Assembly: GCF_033170155.1 (NCBI RefSeq)
Contig: NZ_CP137079.1
Span: 2,480,001-2,544,000 of the forward strand
Source: Raineyella sp. W15-4
GTDB lineage: Bacteria; Actinomycetota; Actinomycetes; Propionibacteriales; Propionibacteriaceae
Length of the DNA: 64,000 bases
Direction of reading: 5' to 3'
Shown one piece after another: positions 26,434 through 34,626 of this stretch. Within the stretch, counting starts at the first letter, position 1. Each line of letters starts with the position of its first letter. The notes under the pieces are model-generated. The model did no database searches and was not told the DNA's origin. It worked only from the letters and a program-made list of their open reading frames with translations. The position numbers were made by a program, and so were the translations under genes.

Positions 26434-27336
26434 TCAGCGCACGAGGAAGGCCACCGCCGCCACCACGACGCAGACCCCCAGGATCGCCACCGCACCCCAC
26501 AGGTGCAGTTGGTCGGATCGGGTCATCGACCCGCGCCGGCGCCCGGCGCGGGGACCGGGCGTGGTGGACCACAACCATCCGCAGGCACCGCCGGCAAGGA
26601 TCGCCCCCACATCGGCGAGCACGATGGCGGGGTAGCTGAAGATGCTGAAGGCGATCAGGACCGCCAGCAGGACGAGGTCCGCCCTGGCATCCTCCCGGTC
26701 GTGGAACTTGGCGCCCGCGTTCGCGGCCAGCAGCCCGATGATCGAGGTCGAGGCGCCACCGAGGACCACCATCGTGGGGCCGGCGGCGAGCATCAGCACC
26801 GCGGCCCCCAGACCGGCGAGGAAATAGGTCGCCAGGAAGCGCCAGCGACCCCACATCGTCTCCATCGTCCGGCCGAACATCCACAGCACGAAGCCGTTGA
26901 TGACCAGGGCGAGGATCCCGCCGGAGACGAGCACGTGGGTGACCAGCCGCCACACCTGACCGGCCAGCACAGCCTGGCCCTGGTAGGCCAGCAGACCCTG
27001 GACCAGACCGAGCGAGACGGAGTCGACGGCCTGGATGACGACGATCAGGCCGATCAGCAGCACAGTGGCGCTCTGCGAGCGCAGGGTGGCGAGCCGGCCA
27101 GCGCCGGAGCCACGCGGGCGGGTGCGCCGCGCGGTCGTACGGGTGTCCCGCTCCCGGGACCGGGCGCGGGCGACACACTCCGGACACTGGAATCCGACCG
27201 AGGCCGGGATCATGCACTCGCCGCAGATCGGCCGTCCGCAACGTTGACAGGTGATGCCGGTCATCCGGTCAGGGTGCCGGTAGCAGGGGCGGAAGCCCGG
27301 GCCGTCGAGGCCCGGGCTCCCCATCGGCTGTGTCAC
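26434..27336 (-). CDS. rhomboid-family membrane protein with N-terminal zinc ribbon, possibly inactive
   Basis: 300 residues. The first 55 carry a Cys/His zinc-binding cluster (CYRH, CQRC, CGEC, CPEC), followed by a rhomboid-like set of about six membrane segments. The Ser position is kept in GGAS (Ser196). The segment that normally carries the catalytic His (AHLGG) reads ADVGA, and the HxxxN motif of the second helix also seems to lack its His. The protein may therefore be a pseudoprotease. It lies seven bases after the cyclophilin gene, so they are co-transcribed. Confidence 0.8.
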   Translation of the reverse strand: MTQPMGSPGLDGPGFRPCYRHPDRMTGITCQRCGRPICGECMIPASVGFQCPECVARARSRERDTRTTARRTRPRGSGAGRLATLRSQSATVLLIGLIVVIQAVDSVSLGLVQGLLAYQGQAVLAGQVWRLVTHVLVSGGILALVINGFVLWMFGRTMETMWGRWRFLATYFLAGLGAAVLMLAAGPTMVVLGGASTSIIGLLAANAGAKFHDREDARADLVLLAVLIAFSIFSYPAIVLADVGAILAGGACGWLWSTTPGPRAGRRRGSMTRSDQLHLWGAVAILGVCVVVAAVAFLVR

Positions 27337-27343
27337 GGTCGGG

Positions 27344-27865
27344 TCAGCCCGCGACGATCTCGACGGTCTCCATCACCACCGGGGTGGTGGGGCGGTCGGC
27401 GCGGCCGGTGCGGACCGCGGCGATCTCGTCGACGACCTTGCGGGAGGCCTCATCGGCGACCTCACCGAAGATGGTGTGCTTCCGGTTCAGCCAGGGGGTC
27501 GGATCGACGGTGATGAAGAACTGCGAGCCGTTGGTGTTGGGACCGGCGTTGGCCATCGCCAGCAGGTAGGGCTTGTTGAAGGCGAGTTCGGGGTGGAACT
27601 CGTCGGCGAACTTGTAGCCGGGGTCGCCGGTCCCGTTCCCGATCGGGCACCCGCCCTGGATCATGAAGCCCGGGATGACGCGGTGGAAGGTGAGCCCGTC
27701 GTAGAACCGCCCGGTGACCCGCTCGCCCGACGTCGGGTCGACGTACTCCTTGGTGCCGTCGGCGAGGCCCACGAAGTTGGCCACCGTCTTCGGGGCCATG
27801 TCGTCGAACAAGGTGAGGGTGATGTCCCCGTGATTGGTGTGCAGGATTGCGGTGGAGTTGCCCAC
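27344..27865 (-). CDS. ppiA: peptidyl-prolyl cis-trans isomerase, cyclophilin type
   Basis: 173-residue cytoplasmic cyclophilin. The core segments [23 protein letters not shown] and HTIFGEV contain the expected catalytic Arg, Phe and His. It speeds up proline isomerisation in protein folding. No signal peptide is present. It starts at a GTG with AAGG six bases upstream. A 9-bp inverted repeat (27878-27903) lies just upstream, in the transcribed leader if the promoter is further away. The rhomboid gene follows directly. Confidence 0.93.
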   Translation of the reverse strand: MGNSTAILHTNHGDITLTLFDDMAPKTVANFVGLADGTKEYVDPTSGERVTGRFYDGLTFHRVIPGFMIQGGCPIGNGTGDPGYKFADEFHPELAFNKPYLLAMANAGPNTNGSQFFITVDPTPWLNRKHTIFGEVADEASRKVVDEIAAVRTGRADRPTTPVVMETVEIVAG

Positions 27866-28057
27866 GAGCTGCCTTTCGTCGGGTCGACGGGTGGCGACCC
27901 GACGACACGGTCATGTCCTGTCCATCTTGTCACGCCCGCCGCAGCGGACAATGGTGACGACCGGGGACCTCCGGGTCGACTGGGGCGGGGCACCGGTCTG
28001 TGGCGCTTCCACGAAGAACCCTCCCCGAATCTGTCAGATGTGGAATGGCGGTCGCTA

Positions 28058-28063
28058 GGCTGG
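28058..28063 (+). promoter_or_regulatory. probable -10 box TAGGCT of the sunset-domain gene
   Basis: TANNNT hexamer 84 bp upstream of the GTG at 28147, in the 281-bp gap between divergent genes. The rest of the gap shows no gene. Confidence 0.45.
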
Positions 28064-28146
28064 AGCTACGCCGGAGGGGCGCCGCCCGTCCCCGGGCCGA
28101 GCGGCCCGGGTGTGACAGGCGCTGACAGACGAATTCGGAGGCAAGA

Positions 28147-29289
28147 GTGAAGAGCAACACCCAGAAGGTCGTCATCGAGGCCGAGGTGCCGAAGTCCCTC
28201 ACCGAGGTCGGTGTCGATGCCGTCGACGCGGCCATCAAGGCGGCCACCCCCTACCTCGACCAGGCCCGTGAGATCGGCGCCGCCCGGGTCGCGGACGCCC
28301 AGACCCGGATCGCCCCGTTCACCGCGACGGCGCAGGCCAAGCTCGCTCCGTTCGCCGAGCAGGCCCGGGAGCGCGGCACCCAGGCGCAGGAGATCCTCAC
28401 CGAGTATGCCCAGGAGGCCCAGGCCCGGCTCGCCCCGGTCGCCCAGGAGGCGCAGGCTCGACTCGCCCCGGTCGCCCACGAGGCGAAGGTCCGCGGCGTC
28501 GCCGGCGCCCGCGGCACTCTGGACACCCTCGCCCCCCGCCTCGAGCAGGCCCTGCTCGCGGTGGGTCCGTTGGCCGAGGAGGCCGCCACCCGGATCAAGG
28601 AGGACGTCGTGCCCCGCGCCGAGAAGTTCCTGGACAGGGCGGCCGAGGCCGTCGCCGCCGAGGCCGCAGCACCCGAACCCGAGCCGGCAGCCGTCGCTCC
28701 GAAGGGACGAAAGGCCCGCAAGGAGGCCAAGGCGGCCGCGAAGCTGGCGAAGACCCAGGCCAAGCTGGCCGTGGCCGAGGAGAAGCTCGCCGCCCGCGCG
28801 GGCCGCAAGGGTGGTGGCACCTGGAAGGTGCTGCTGATCCTGGCCGGTCTGATCGGCATCGGGATCCTGGTCGCCAAGAAGCTCGGCTCCCCCAAGGAGG
28901 ATGCCTGGCAGAACTACCAGCCCACCCCGCCGGCACCCGCCGCTCCCAGCGCTCCCGCCCCTGCCGAGCAGGAGGCCGCCACGGAACCGGACGCCACGGA
29001 ACCGGACGAGATGGACGACGAGACCGCCGAGGTCGAGGCGGAGATGATCGGTGAGGGCGGCGCCGTCACCGAGGCGGACAGCACCGTGTCCACCGACACC
29101 GCAACCAGCTACGGTGCCGACTCGTACGTGGGCACCGAGCCGCCGGAGGGCTACGTCATCAAGGGCAACCCCCGCTCGATGAAGTACCACCTGCCCGGCT
29201 CCGATTCCTATGAGCGCACTGTCACCGATGTGTGGTTCGCCACCGAAGAGGCGGCCTCGGCCGCCGGGTTCATCAAGGCGACCCGCTGA
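28147..29289 (+). CDS. membrane-anchored helical-repeat protein with C-terminal sunset domain
   Basis: 380 residues. The first 180 are amphipathic repeats rich in Ala/Glu/Gln, with units around QAR(L/E)APVAQEA, predicted long helices. An Ala/Lys-rich coiled segment follows, then one membrane helix (about 225-245), an acidic Pro-rich linker, and a C-terminal block with GYVIKGN...YHLPGS...VWFATEEAA. That block matches the small sunset domain found on actinobacterial surface and envelope proteins. No enzymatic role is evident; a scaffold or envelope-associated role is plausible. GGAGG precedes the GTG. Confidence 0.75.
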   Translation: MKSNTQKVVIEAEVPKSLTEVGVDAVDAAIKAATPYLDQAREIGAARVADAQTRIAPFTATAQAKLAPFAEQARERGTQAQEILTEYAQEAQARLAPVAQEAQARLAPVAHEAKVRGVAGARGTLDTLAPRLEQALLAVGPLAEEAATRIKEDVVPRAEKFLDRAAEAVAAEAAAPEPEPAAVAPKGRKARKEAKAAAKLAKTQAKLAVAEEKLAARAGRKGGGTWKVLLILAGLIGIGILVAKKLGSPKEDAWQNYQPTPPAPAAPSAPAPAEQEAATEPDATEPDEMDDETAEVEAEMIGEGGAVTEADSTVSTDTATSYGADSYVGTEPPEGYVIKGNPRSMKYHLPGSDSYERTVTDVWFATEEAASAAGFIKATR

Positions 29290-29309
29290 CCGGCGGGCCG
29301 GCTGTCACC

Positions 29310-29343
29310 AGGGGCGGAAGGGGCATGATGACCTTCCGCCCCT
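29310..29343 (+). terminator. terminator hairpin after the sunset-domain gene
   Basis: Perfect 12-bp stem (AGGGGCGGAAGG with its complement) and a 10-base loop, 20 bp after the stop. Confidence 0.65.
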
Positions 29344-29401
29344 CGTGCATCCTCCCCCGGCGCGGACCCGGCCCCCGCGACGCCGCGCGTCCCGGGGCGG
29401 G

Positions 29402-30148
29402 ATGACCGCGATCATGCCGATGCTGCTTCCTGTCGCCGTGGCACTGACGATCGGCGGGCTGGTCGCCGCGCTGACCGGCCCGATGCTGCGTCGGCTGCCG
29501 ACGCAGGCCCCGTCAGGCACTGATCCCACCGCCGGCGCGGAGCGCCCGGCCGGCACCGGGGATCCCGACGACGTCCCTCCGCACTACCCCGATCTCGCCA
29601 CCCCCGGCTTTACGCTGGCCTGCGGCGGCCTCGGCGCCGCTGCCACGGTGACGGTCCTCACCCTGGCCCCGGCAGGCTGGCTGCCGCTGTGGCTGGTCTG
29701 GTCCACCCTGTTCGCCGTGCTGGTGGCTGTTGACGCACGGACCACTTGGCTGCCGCTCCGGCTCACCCGCGGTGTCTGGATGGTGGCGGCGGTGGCGATC
29801 GTCATTTCCGCGCTGTCCGGGCCCGGCGGCGCCGGCGTCCGGACCGCCGAGACCGTCCGGGTGCTGCTCGGGGCGCTCGCCGCAACGGCGTTCTACCTGC
29901 TGCTGTGGCGGGTCGGCCACGGCCTGGGCTTCGGGGACGTCCGAATCAGCCCGCTGATCGGGGCACTCGGGGCGTCGGTGTCGTGGACCGGCTGGTGGGT
30001 GGCGCTGCTCGCCGGCAGCGTCCTCGGGGCACTGTGGGGAACGGTCCGCTCATTGACCGGACGCCGTGGGCCGTTCCCGTACGGTCCGTGGATGTGGCTC
30101 GGCCCCGCCGCGTCCATCCTGCTCGACGCAGCGGGGCCGCTCGGGTGA
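29402..30148 (+). CDS. prepilin peptidase (A24 family) homologue
   Basis: 248 residues with about six membrane segments. Two Asp motifs expected for the aspartic type IV prepilin peptidases are visible: VDARTTWLPL near residue 110 and GFGDVRISP near 180. The usual second motif is GxGDxK; Arg replaces Lys here. It would process pilin-like signal peptides at the membrane. No pilin genes occur in the window. The N-terminal methyltransferase-type Cys pairs are absent, as in short actinobacterial forms. The ATG at 29402 has no clear ribosome binding site. Confidence 0.78.
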   Translation: MTAIMPMLLPVAVALTIGGLVAALTGPMLRRLPTQAPSGTDPTAGAERPAGTGDPDDVPPHYPDLATPGFTLACGGLGAAATVTVLTLAPAGWLPLWLVWSTLFAVLVAVDARTTWLPLRLTRGVWMVAAVAIVISALSGPGGAGVRTAETVRVLLGALAATAFYLLLWRVGHGLGFGDVRISPLIGALGASVSWTGWWVALLAGSVLGALWGTVRSLTGRRGPFPYGPWMWLGPAASILLDAAGPLG

Positions 30149-30173
30149 CGAGGCCCCTCGGCCGCCGCGAGGG

Positions 30174-31229
30174 TCAGTCCTGGGCCAGCCGACGGGTGGT
30201 CGCGATCCAGCTGTCCAGACGTGCCAGCGCGCGACCGCTGTCGATGGCCTCCCGGGCACGCTCGACGTACGTCCGGAACTGCTCGGTCACCGCCGCGTCG
30301 AGATCCGGTCCGTCGTACGCCAGGATGGTGGCGGCGGCGTTGAGGACGACGATGTCGCGGACGGGTCCGGTCTTCCCGGCGAAGGTTTCCCGGACGATCG
30401 CCGCGTTCACCGCGGGCTTGCCGCCCACCAGGTCGGACTTCTCGGCCCGCGGGATGCCCAGGTCGAGCGGGTCGAGCCGGGTGGGCACGACCCGGCCGTC
30501 CCGGATCAGCCAGATCTTCGAGGACGTGGTGGTGGTGAGCTCGTCGAGCCCGTCGCCGCCGTAGAAGACCATGCCCTGGTTGCCCCGCCGCGCCAGCACT
30601 CCGGCCAGCAGACCGGCCATCGCCTCGTTGGCGATCCCGATGGCCTGGGCCTGGGGGTGGGCCGGGTTCGACAACGGGCCGAGGTAGTTGAAGATGGTGG
30701 CGATGCCCAGCTCCCGGCGGGAGCTGGCGGCGTACTTCAGCGAACCGTGGTAGAGCGGCGCGAAGAGGAAGACGATCCCTTCCTCGTCCATCACCTGCTG
30801 CTGCTTCTCCGGCGCCAGGTCAAGGACCAGACCGAGGGCCTCGAGACAGTCGGCGGTCCCGCAGAGCGACGACGCCGCACGGTTGCCGTGCTTGACGACC
30901 TTGGCCCCGGCCGCGGCGGCGACGATCGCCGACATGGTCGAGATGTTCACCGTGTTGGCTCGGTCCCCGCCCGACCCCACGACGTCCACCGCCCGATTCG
31001 CCACGTGGACCGGGCGGGCGAACTGCAACATCACGTCGGAGAGGGCGGTCACCTCTTCGACGGTCTCCCCCTTGGCACGCAGGGCCACCGCGAACCCGGC
31101 GATCTGCACCGGGGTGGCATTGCCCCCGAGGATCTCGCGCATCGCCCACTCGGTGGCCTCGGACGTCATACTCTCGCCGTTGAGCAGGCCGGTCAGTACG
31201 TCCGGCCAGCGGTAACTCCTCGTGGTCAT
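30174..31229 (-). CDS. trpD: anthranilate phosphoribosyltransferase
   Basis: 351 residues, second step of tryptophan synthesis: anthranilate plus PRPP to phosphoribosyl anthranilate. The PRPP-binding motif GSGGDRANTVNIST and the KHGNRAASS loop are both present. It stands alone, away from other trp genes, beside the respiratory cluster, as in mycobacteria (Rv2192c next to ctaE). It lies 87 bp downstream of the receiver-domain gene on the same strand. Confidence 0.95.
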   Translation of the reverse strand: MTTRSYRWPDVLTGLLNGESMTSEATEWAMREILGGNATPVQIAGFAVALRAKGETVEEVTALSDVMLQFARPVHVANRAVDVVGSGGDRANTVNISTMSAIVAAAAGAKVVKHGNRAASSLCGTADCLEALGLVLDLAPEKQQQVMDEEGIVFLFAPLYHGSLKYAASSRRELGIATIFNYLGPLSNPAHPQAQAIGIANEAMAGLLAGVLARRGNQGMVFYGGDGLDELTTTTSSKIWLIRDGRVVPTRLDPLDLGIPRAEKSDLVGGKPAVNAAIVRETFAGKTGPVRDIVVLNAAATILAYDGPDLDAAVTEQFRTYVERAREAIDSGRALARLDSWIATTRRLAQD

Positions 31230-31316
31230 CTCACTCCTCCTCGGGTTTCTTCCGGACCCCGGACGGGGTCGCGTGGACGGTCGGGCGGGATGCTCGGACC
31301 CCGCTGGCCTTGGGCC

Positions 31317-31742
31317 TCAGACCCCGGTGGTCTGCAGCCGCCGGCGGAGCAACTCGGCGACGGTCCCCGGGAAGGTGACCGGGTCGATCGGGTACCGCTC
31401 GACGGCGTCCGCGAGGGACCAGGCGGACAGCCAGGCGTCGTCCTTGCGGATCACCAGCAGCAGGATCGGCGGGCAGTCGGCGATCTCCTCCTTGAACTGC
31501 TTGGAGATGCCCATCCCGCCGGCCGGTGCGGCCTCTCCGTCGAGGATGGCCAGGTCGATGCCCCCCTGCCGGATGGCGTGGTCGACCGCGGCGTGCGTGG
31601 CCGTCTCGACGATCACGACCTCGGGCAGATCGGCGGCCACTCGCCGCCCCAGCGCCAGTTTCAGGTTCTCACGCACCTGACGGTCATCGGAGTACAGCAG
31701 GACCGTCACCGTCTTGTCTGCGGCGGACGCGTCTGCGCTCAT
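31317..31742 (-). CDS. receiver-like domain protein without output domain
   Basis: 141 residues with a response-regulator-like alpha/beta fold. The N-terminal strand VTVLLYSDD carries the acidic pair, IDLAILDGEA the possible phospho-Asp near residue 68, and LLLVIRKDDAW the Lys-region strand. No DNA-binding domain follows, so it would act through protein contacts, or it is a degenerate receiver. GGAGG precedes the ATG at 31742; a longer frame to 31913 is unsupported. It is divergent from ctaE. Homologues in this position are common in actinobacteria, but their role is not known to me. Confidence 0.7.
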   Translation of the reverse strand: MSADASAADKTVTVLLYSDDRQVRENLKLALGRRVAADLPEVVIVETATHAAVDHAIRQGGIDLAILDGEAAPAGGMGISKQFKEEIADCPPILLLVIRKDDAWLSAWSLADAVERYPIDPVTFPGTVAELLRRRLQTTGV

Positions 31743-31779
31743 CTGCCCTCCTCGGGACTCGGCTCCAGCAAACAGATGC

Positions 31780-31785
31780 ATCGTA
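31780..31785 (-). promoter_or_regulatory. probable -10 box TACGAT of the receiver-domain gene
   Basis: Minus-strand TANNNT hexamer about 38 bp upstream of the ATG, giving a leader of roughly 30 bases. Confidence 0.4.
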
Positions 31786-32007
31786 GCGTCAGCCTCGCAG
31801 CCGCCCCGCGCCGACCGCCGCCAGGCCTCCCGCATTCCTTCCCGTGCCGTCTGACGGAAAAGGTCAAGACCCTTCGGAAGTGACGGCAGACACATTGCAC
31901 CCGTCGTGATCACCGGGATCCACTCTCATCGCACCGGTCCACGTAACGATCACCCAACCAAACCGGCCCGAGGTCCGTGACGGGAAGCGCCGGACACTGA
32001 ATCCGGC

Positions 32008-32019
32008 CATAATGCACAC
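32008..32019 (+). promoter_or_regulatory. leaderless promoter: CATAAT then 6 bases to ctaE GTG
   Basis: A near-consensus -10 box six bases before the GTG, with no ribosome binding site. It probably drives the ctaE-qcrCAB operon. Confidence 0.65.
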
Positions 32020-32712
32020 GTGGCTTCTTCATCTGACTTGCTGGGCGCCGGGCGGGCCATTCCCACCGGAGCCCTCCATTCCGTCCCGAACACCCGACTC
32101 CGCGGCCTGCAGGGCCGGCCTGATCCGCTCGCCGTGGGCATGTGGATCTGGTTGGCGTCCGAGCTCATGTTCTTCGCCGCGATCTTCGCGGCGTACTTCA
32201 ACATGCGCAACATCCACGCGGCGGCCGGTACCGGCGGATGGACCCCTGCCGAGTGGCTCGACGTCCCGAAGGCAACGGTGGTGACCATCGTGCTGGTGGC
32301 GTCGTCGATCACCTGTCAGCTGGGGGTGCACGCGGCCGAACACGGACGGGTGAAGCGTACCGGGTCGCTGGTGAACGTCGCGGGCTGGGGGATGCGTGAG
32401 TGGTACACGCTCACCTTCCTGATGGGTGCCTTCTTCATCTCGGGGCAGATCATGGAGTACGCGACACTGTTCTCCGAGGGCCTCACCCCGCAGTCGTTCG
32501 CCTACGGCTCGGTCTTCTTCTTCGGCACGGGCTTCCACGGCCTCCACGTGCTCGGCGGCCTCGTCGGCTTCCTGTTCATCATGGCCCGCACCTACCTCGC
32601 GCGGACCTTCACGCACGAGCAGGCGGTCAGCGCGATCGCCCTCTCGTACTACTGGCACTTCGTCGACGTGGTGTGGATCATCCTGTTCTCGGTGATCTAC
32701 TTCCTGCACTGA
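32020..32712 (+). CDS. ctaE: cytochrome c oxidase subunit III
   Basis: 230 residues with about five membrane segments, beginning with the PLAVGMWIWLASELMFF segment typical of subunit III. The C-terminal HFVDVVWIILF and FHGLHVLGG motifs also match. It is part of the aa3 oxidase that reduces oxygen with electrons from the bcc complex in the plasma membrane. It heads the ctaE-qcrC-qcrA-qcrB operon in the conserved actinobacterial order. The subunit I, II and IV genes lie 5.5-8 kb away on the other strand. Confidence 0.95.
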   Translation: MASSSDLLGAGRAIPTGALHSVPNTRLRGLQGRPDPLAVGMWIWLASELMFFAAIFAAYFNMRNIHAAAGTGGWTPAEWLDVPKATVVTIVLVASSITCQLGVHAAEHGRVKRTGSLVNVAGWGMREWYTLTFLMGAFFISGQIMEYATLFSEGLTPQSFAYGSVFFFGTGFHGLHVLGGLVGFLFIMARTYLARTFTHEQAVSAIALSYYWHFVDVVWIILFSVIYFLH

Positions 32713-32752
32713 CGAGCGTCACGGACCCCACCCCACAGAGAGGCACATTGCT

Positions 32753-33562
32753 GTGAAGTATCTGTCCACGCGGAGGCGACACCCGGCTGCCAAGCCACTC
32801 ATCCTGGTGCTCGCCCTGTTCCTGGTCGGAGCCGTGTACGCGCTCGTCATGCCGGGTACCCGGGTTTCCGCCGCCCCCGGCCTGTCCCAGCAGGTCGAAC
32901 AGGGCAAGGCCCTGTTCCAGGTCTCCTGCTCCTCCTGCCACGGGCTGAACGGCGAGGGCACCACCCAGGGTCCGTCCCTGGTCGGTGTCGGCGCCGCCTC
33001 CGTCGACTTCCAGATGGGCACCGGCCGGATGCCGATGTCGCGTCCCGGCCAGCAGGCGCCGCGCAAGAAGACCGAGTTCTCCCAGGACGAGATCTCCGCT
33101 ATCTCCGCGTACGTTGCCACCCTCGGCTCCGGCCCGGCGATCCCGTCCGCCTCGGTCGTCGACCCGACGAACCTGACCGACGAGGAACTCGCCCGCGGCG
33201 GTGAGCTGTTCCGGACCAACTGCTCGGCCTGCCACAACATCACCGGCAAGGGCGGCGCGCTGCCGAACGGCAAGTTCGCCCCCTCCCTGGCCAACGTGGA
33301 CTCGGTGCACATCTACGAAGCCATGCGCATCGGCCCGCAGCAGATGCCGGTCTTCTCCAAGAACGTCATCTCCGACCAGGACGCCCAGGAGATCATCGGC
33401 TACCTGAAGAGCGTGAACGGGGGCACCGGCAGCAGCGGTGGCGGCCTGTCCCTCGGCAGCATGGGCCCGGTGACCGAGGGCCTGTGGGCCTGGGTCGTGG
33501 GCATCGGCGGCCTGATCGTGCTCGCCGTCTGGGTCACCTCGAAGGGAGCACGCTCCAAGTGA
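32753..33562 (+). CDS. qcrC: dihaem cytochrome c of the bcc complex
   Basis: 269 residues with an N-terminal membrane anchor (about 15-35), two c-type haem sites (CSSCH near residue 62 and CSACH near 161) and a C-terminal membrane helix. This fused dihaem cytochrome replaces a soluble cytochrome c in actinobacteria and passes electrons from QcrA straight to the aa3 oxidase. The haem domains face outside. It starts at a GTG, and its stop overlaps the qcrA start by four bases (GTGA). Confidence 0.95.
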   Translation: MKYLSTRRRHPAAKPLILVLALFLVGAVYALVMPGTRVSAAPGLSQQVEQGKALFQVSCSSCHGLNGEGTTQGPSLVGVGAASVDFQMGTGRMPMSRPGQQAPRKKTEFSQDEISAISAYVATLGSGPAIPSASVVDPTNLTDEELARGGELFRTNCSACHNITGKGGALPNGKFAPSLANVDSVHIYEAMRIGPQQMPVFSKNVISDQDAQEIIGYLKSVNGGTGSSGGGLSLGSMGPVTEGLWAWVVGIGGLIVLAVWVTSKGARSK

Positions 33563-34626
33563 ACGACAACACGACCAACCAGCTTCAGCAGCGGCCGGTG
33601 GACGATCCGGGCCTCGACGAGGTGCCCAGCTGGGTCTCCACCAATCCGCACGCGGCGAAGCACGCAGAGGGCCGCGTCGTCGTGGCGTTCGCCGTGTCCG
33701 CACTGTCCGCCCTGGCCTCCGTGGTGGCGTACTTCGCCATCCCGCTCGGCGTCCAGATCGAGATCGGCTCCTTCCACAGCAGCCTCCACAACGTGGTCTT
33801 CGGCACCACGATGGGCCTGGCGATCTTCCTGATCGGGGTCGGCGCCGTCACCTGGGGTCGCAACCTGATGGACGACGACGAGGTCACCCAGGAACGGCAT
33901 GCCCCGTCCTCGTCCGAGGAGGATCGCACCGAGGCCCTGGTGACGCTGAGTGAGGGCGTCCGCGCCTCCGGTGTGGCTCGCCGCCGGTTCCTCCTCGGCA
34001 GCCTCGGCGGTGCGCTGGGTCTGTTCGCCCTGCCGCTGGTGGTGACCCTCGCCGGCATGGGCCCGTGGCCGACCGGCCGCAAGCGCGCCCAGACGATCGA
34101 GCGGACCATCTTCGCCGAGGCGACGCCGCAGAAGCCGATCCGGCTGGTCAACGACATCACCTGGAAGCCGATCAAGGCCTCCGACGTCGAGATCGGCCAG
34201 CTGGTCAACGCCCAGCCGGAGAACCTGCAGAACTATCACGACGTGGAGTACCAGCAGCAGAAGGCCAAGTCGTCGATCATCCTCGTCCGGATGGATCCTG
34301 CCTCGATCAACATCCCCGCCTCCCGCAAGGACTGGCAGGTGTCGGGCATCCTCTGCTACTCGAAGATCTGCACCCACGTCGGCTGCCCGATCACCCTGTG
34401 GGAACAGCAGACGCACCACCTGCTGTGCCCCTGCCACCAGTCGACCTTCGACCTCGGCAACTCCGGCCGGGTGGTCTTCGGGCCGGCCGCCCGCTCGCTG
34501 CCCCAGCTCAAGATCGGGGTCGACACCCAGGGCTACCTCATCGCGACCCAGGACTTCACCGTCCCGGTGGGGCCGAGCTTCTTCGAACGTGACTCGCGCA
34601 ACGATTTCAAGGAAGGTGACGCGTGA
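33559..34626 (+). CDS. qcrA: Rieske iron-sulfur subunit of the bcc complex
   Basis: 355 residues. Three membrane helices in the N-terminal half (about 35-60, 80-105 and 140-165) mark the actinobacterial type. The Rieske cluster motifs CTHVGC and CPCHQS near residues 275 and 294 ligate the 2Fe-2S centre. It carries electrons from menaquinol to QcrC. The GTG start overlaps the qcrC stop, and its own stop overlaps the qcrB start, so the three genes are translationally coupled. Confidence 0.95.
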   Translation: MNDNTTNQLQQRPVDDPGLDEVPSWVSTNPHAAKHAEGRVVVAFAVSALSALASVVAYFAIPLGVQIEIGSFHSSLHNVVFGTTMGLAIFLIGVGAVTWGRNLMDDDEVTQERHAPSSSEEDRTEALVTLSEGVRASGVARRRFLLGSLGGALGLFALPLVVTLAGMGPWPTGRKRAQTIERTIFAEATPQKPIRLVNDITWKPIKASDVEIGQLVNAQPENLQNYHDVEYQQQKAKSSIILVRMDPASINIPASRKDWQVSGILCYSKICTHVGCPITLWEQQTHHLLCPCHQSTFDLGNSGRVVFGPAARSLPQLKIGVDTQGYLIATQDFTVPVGPSFFERDSRNDFKEGDA

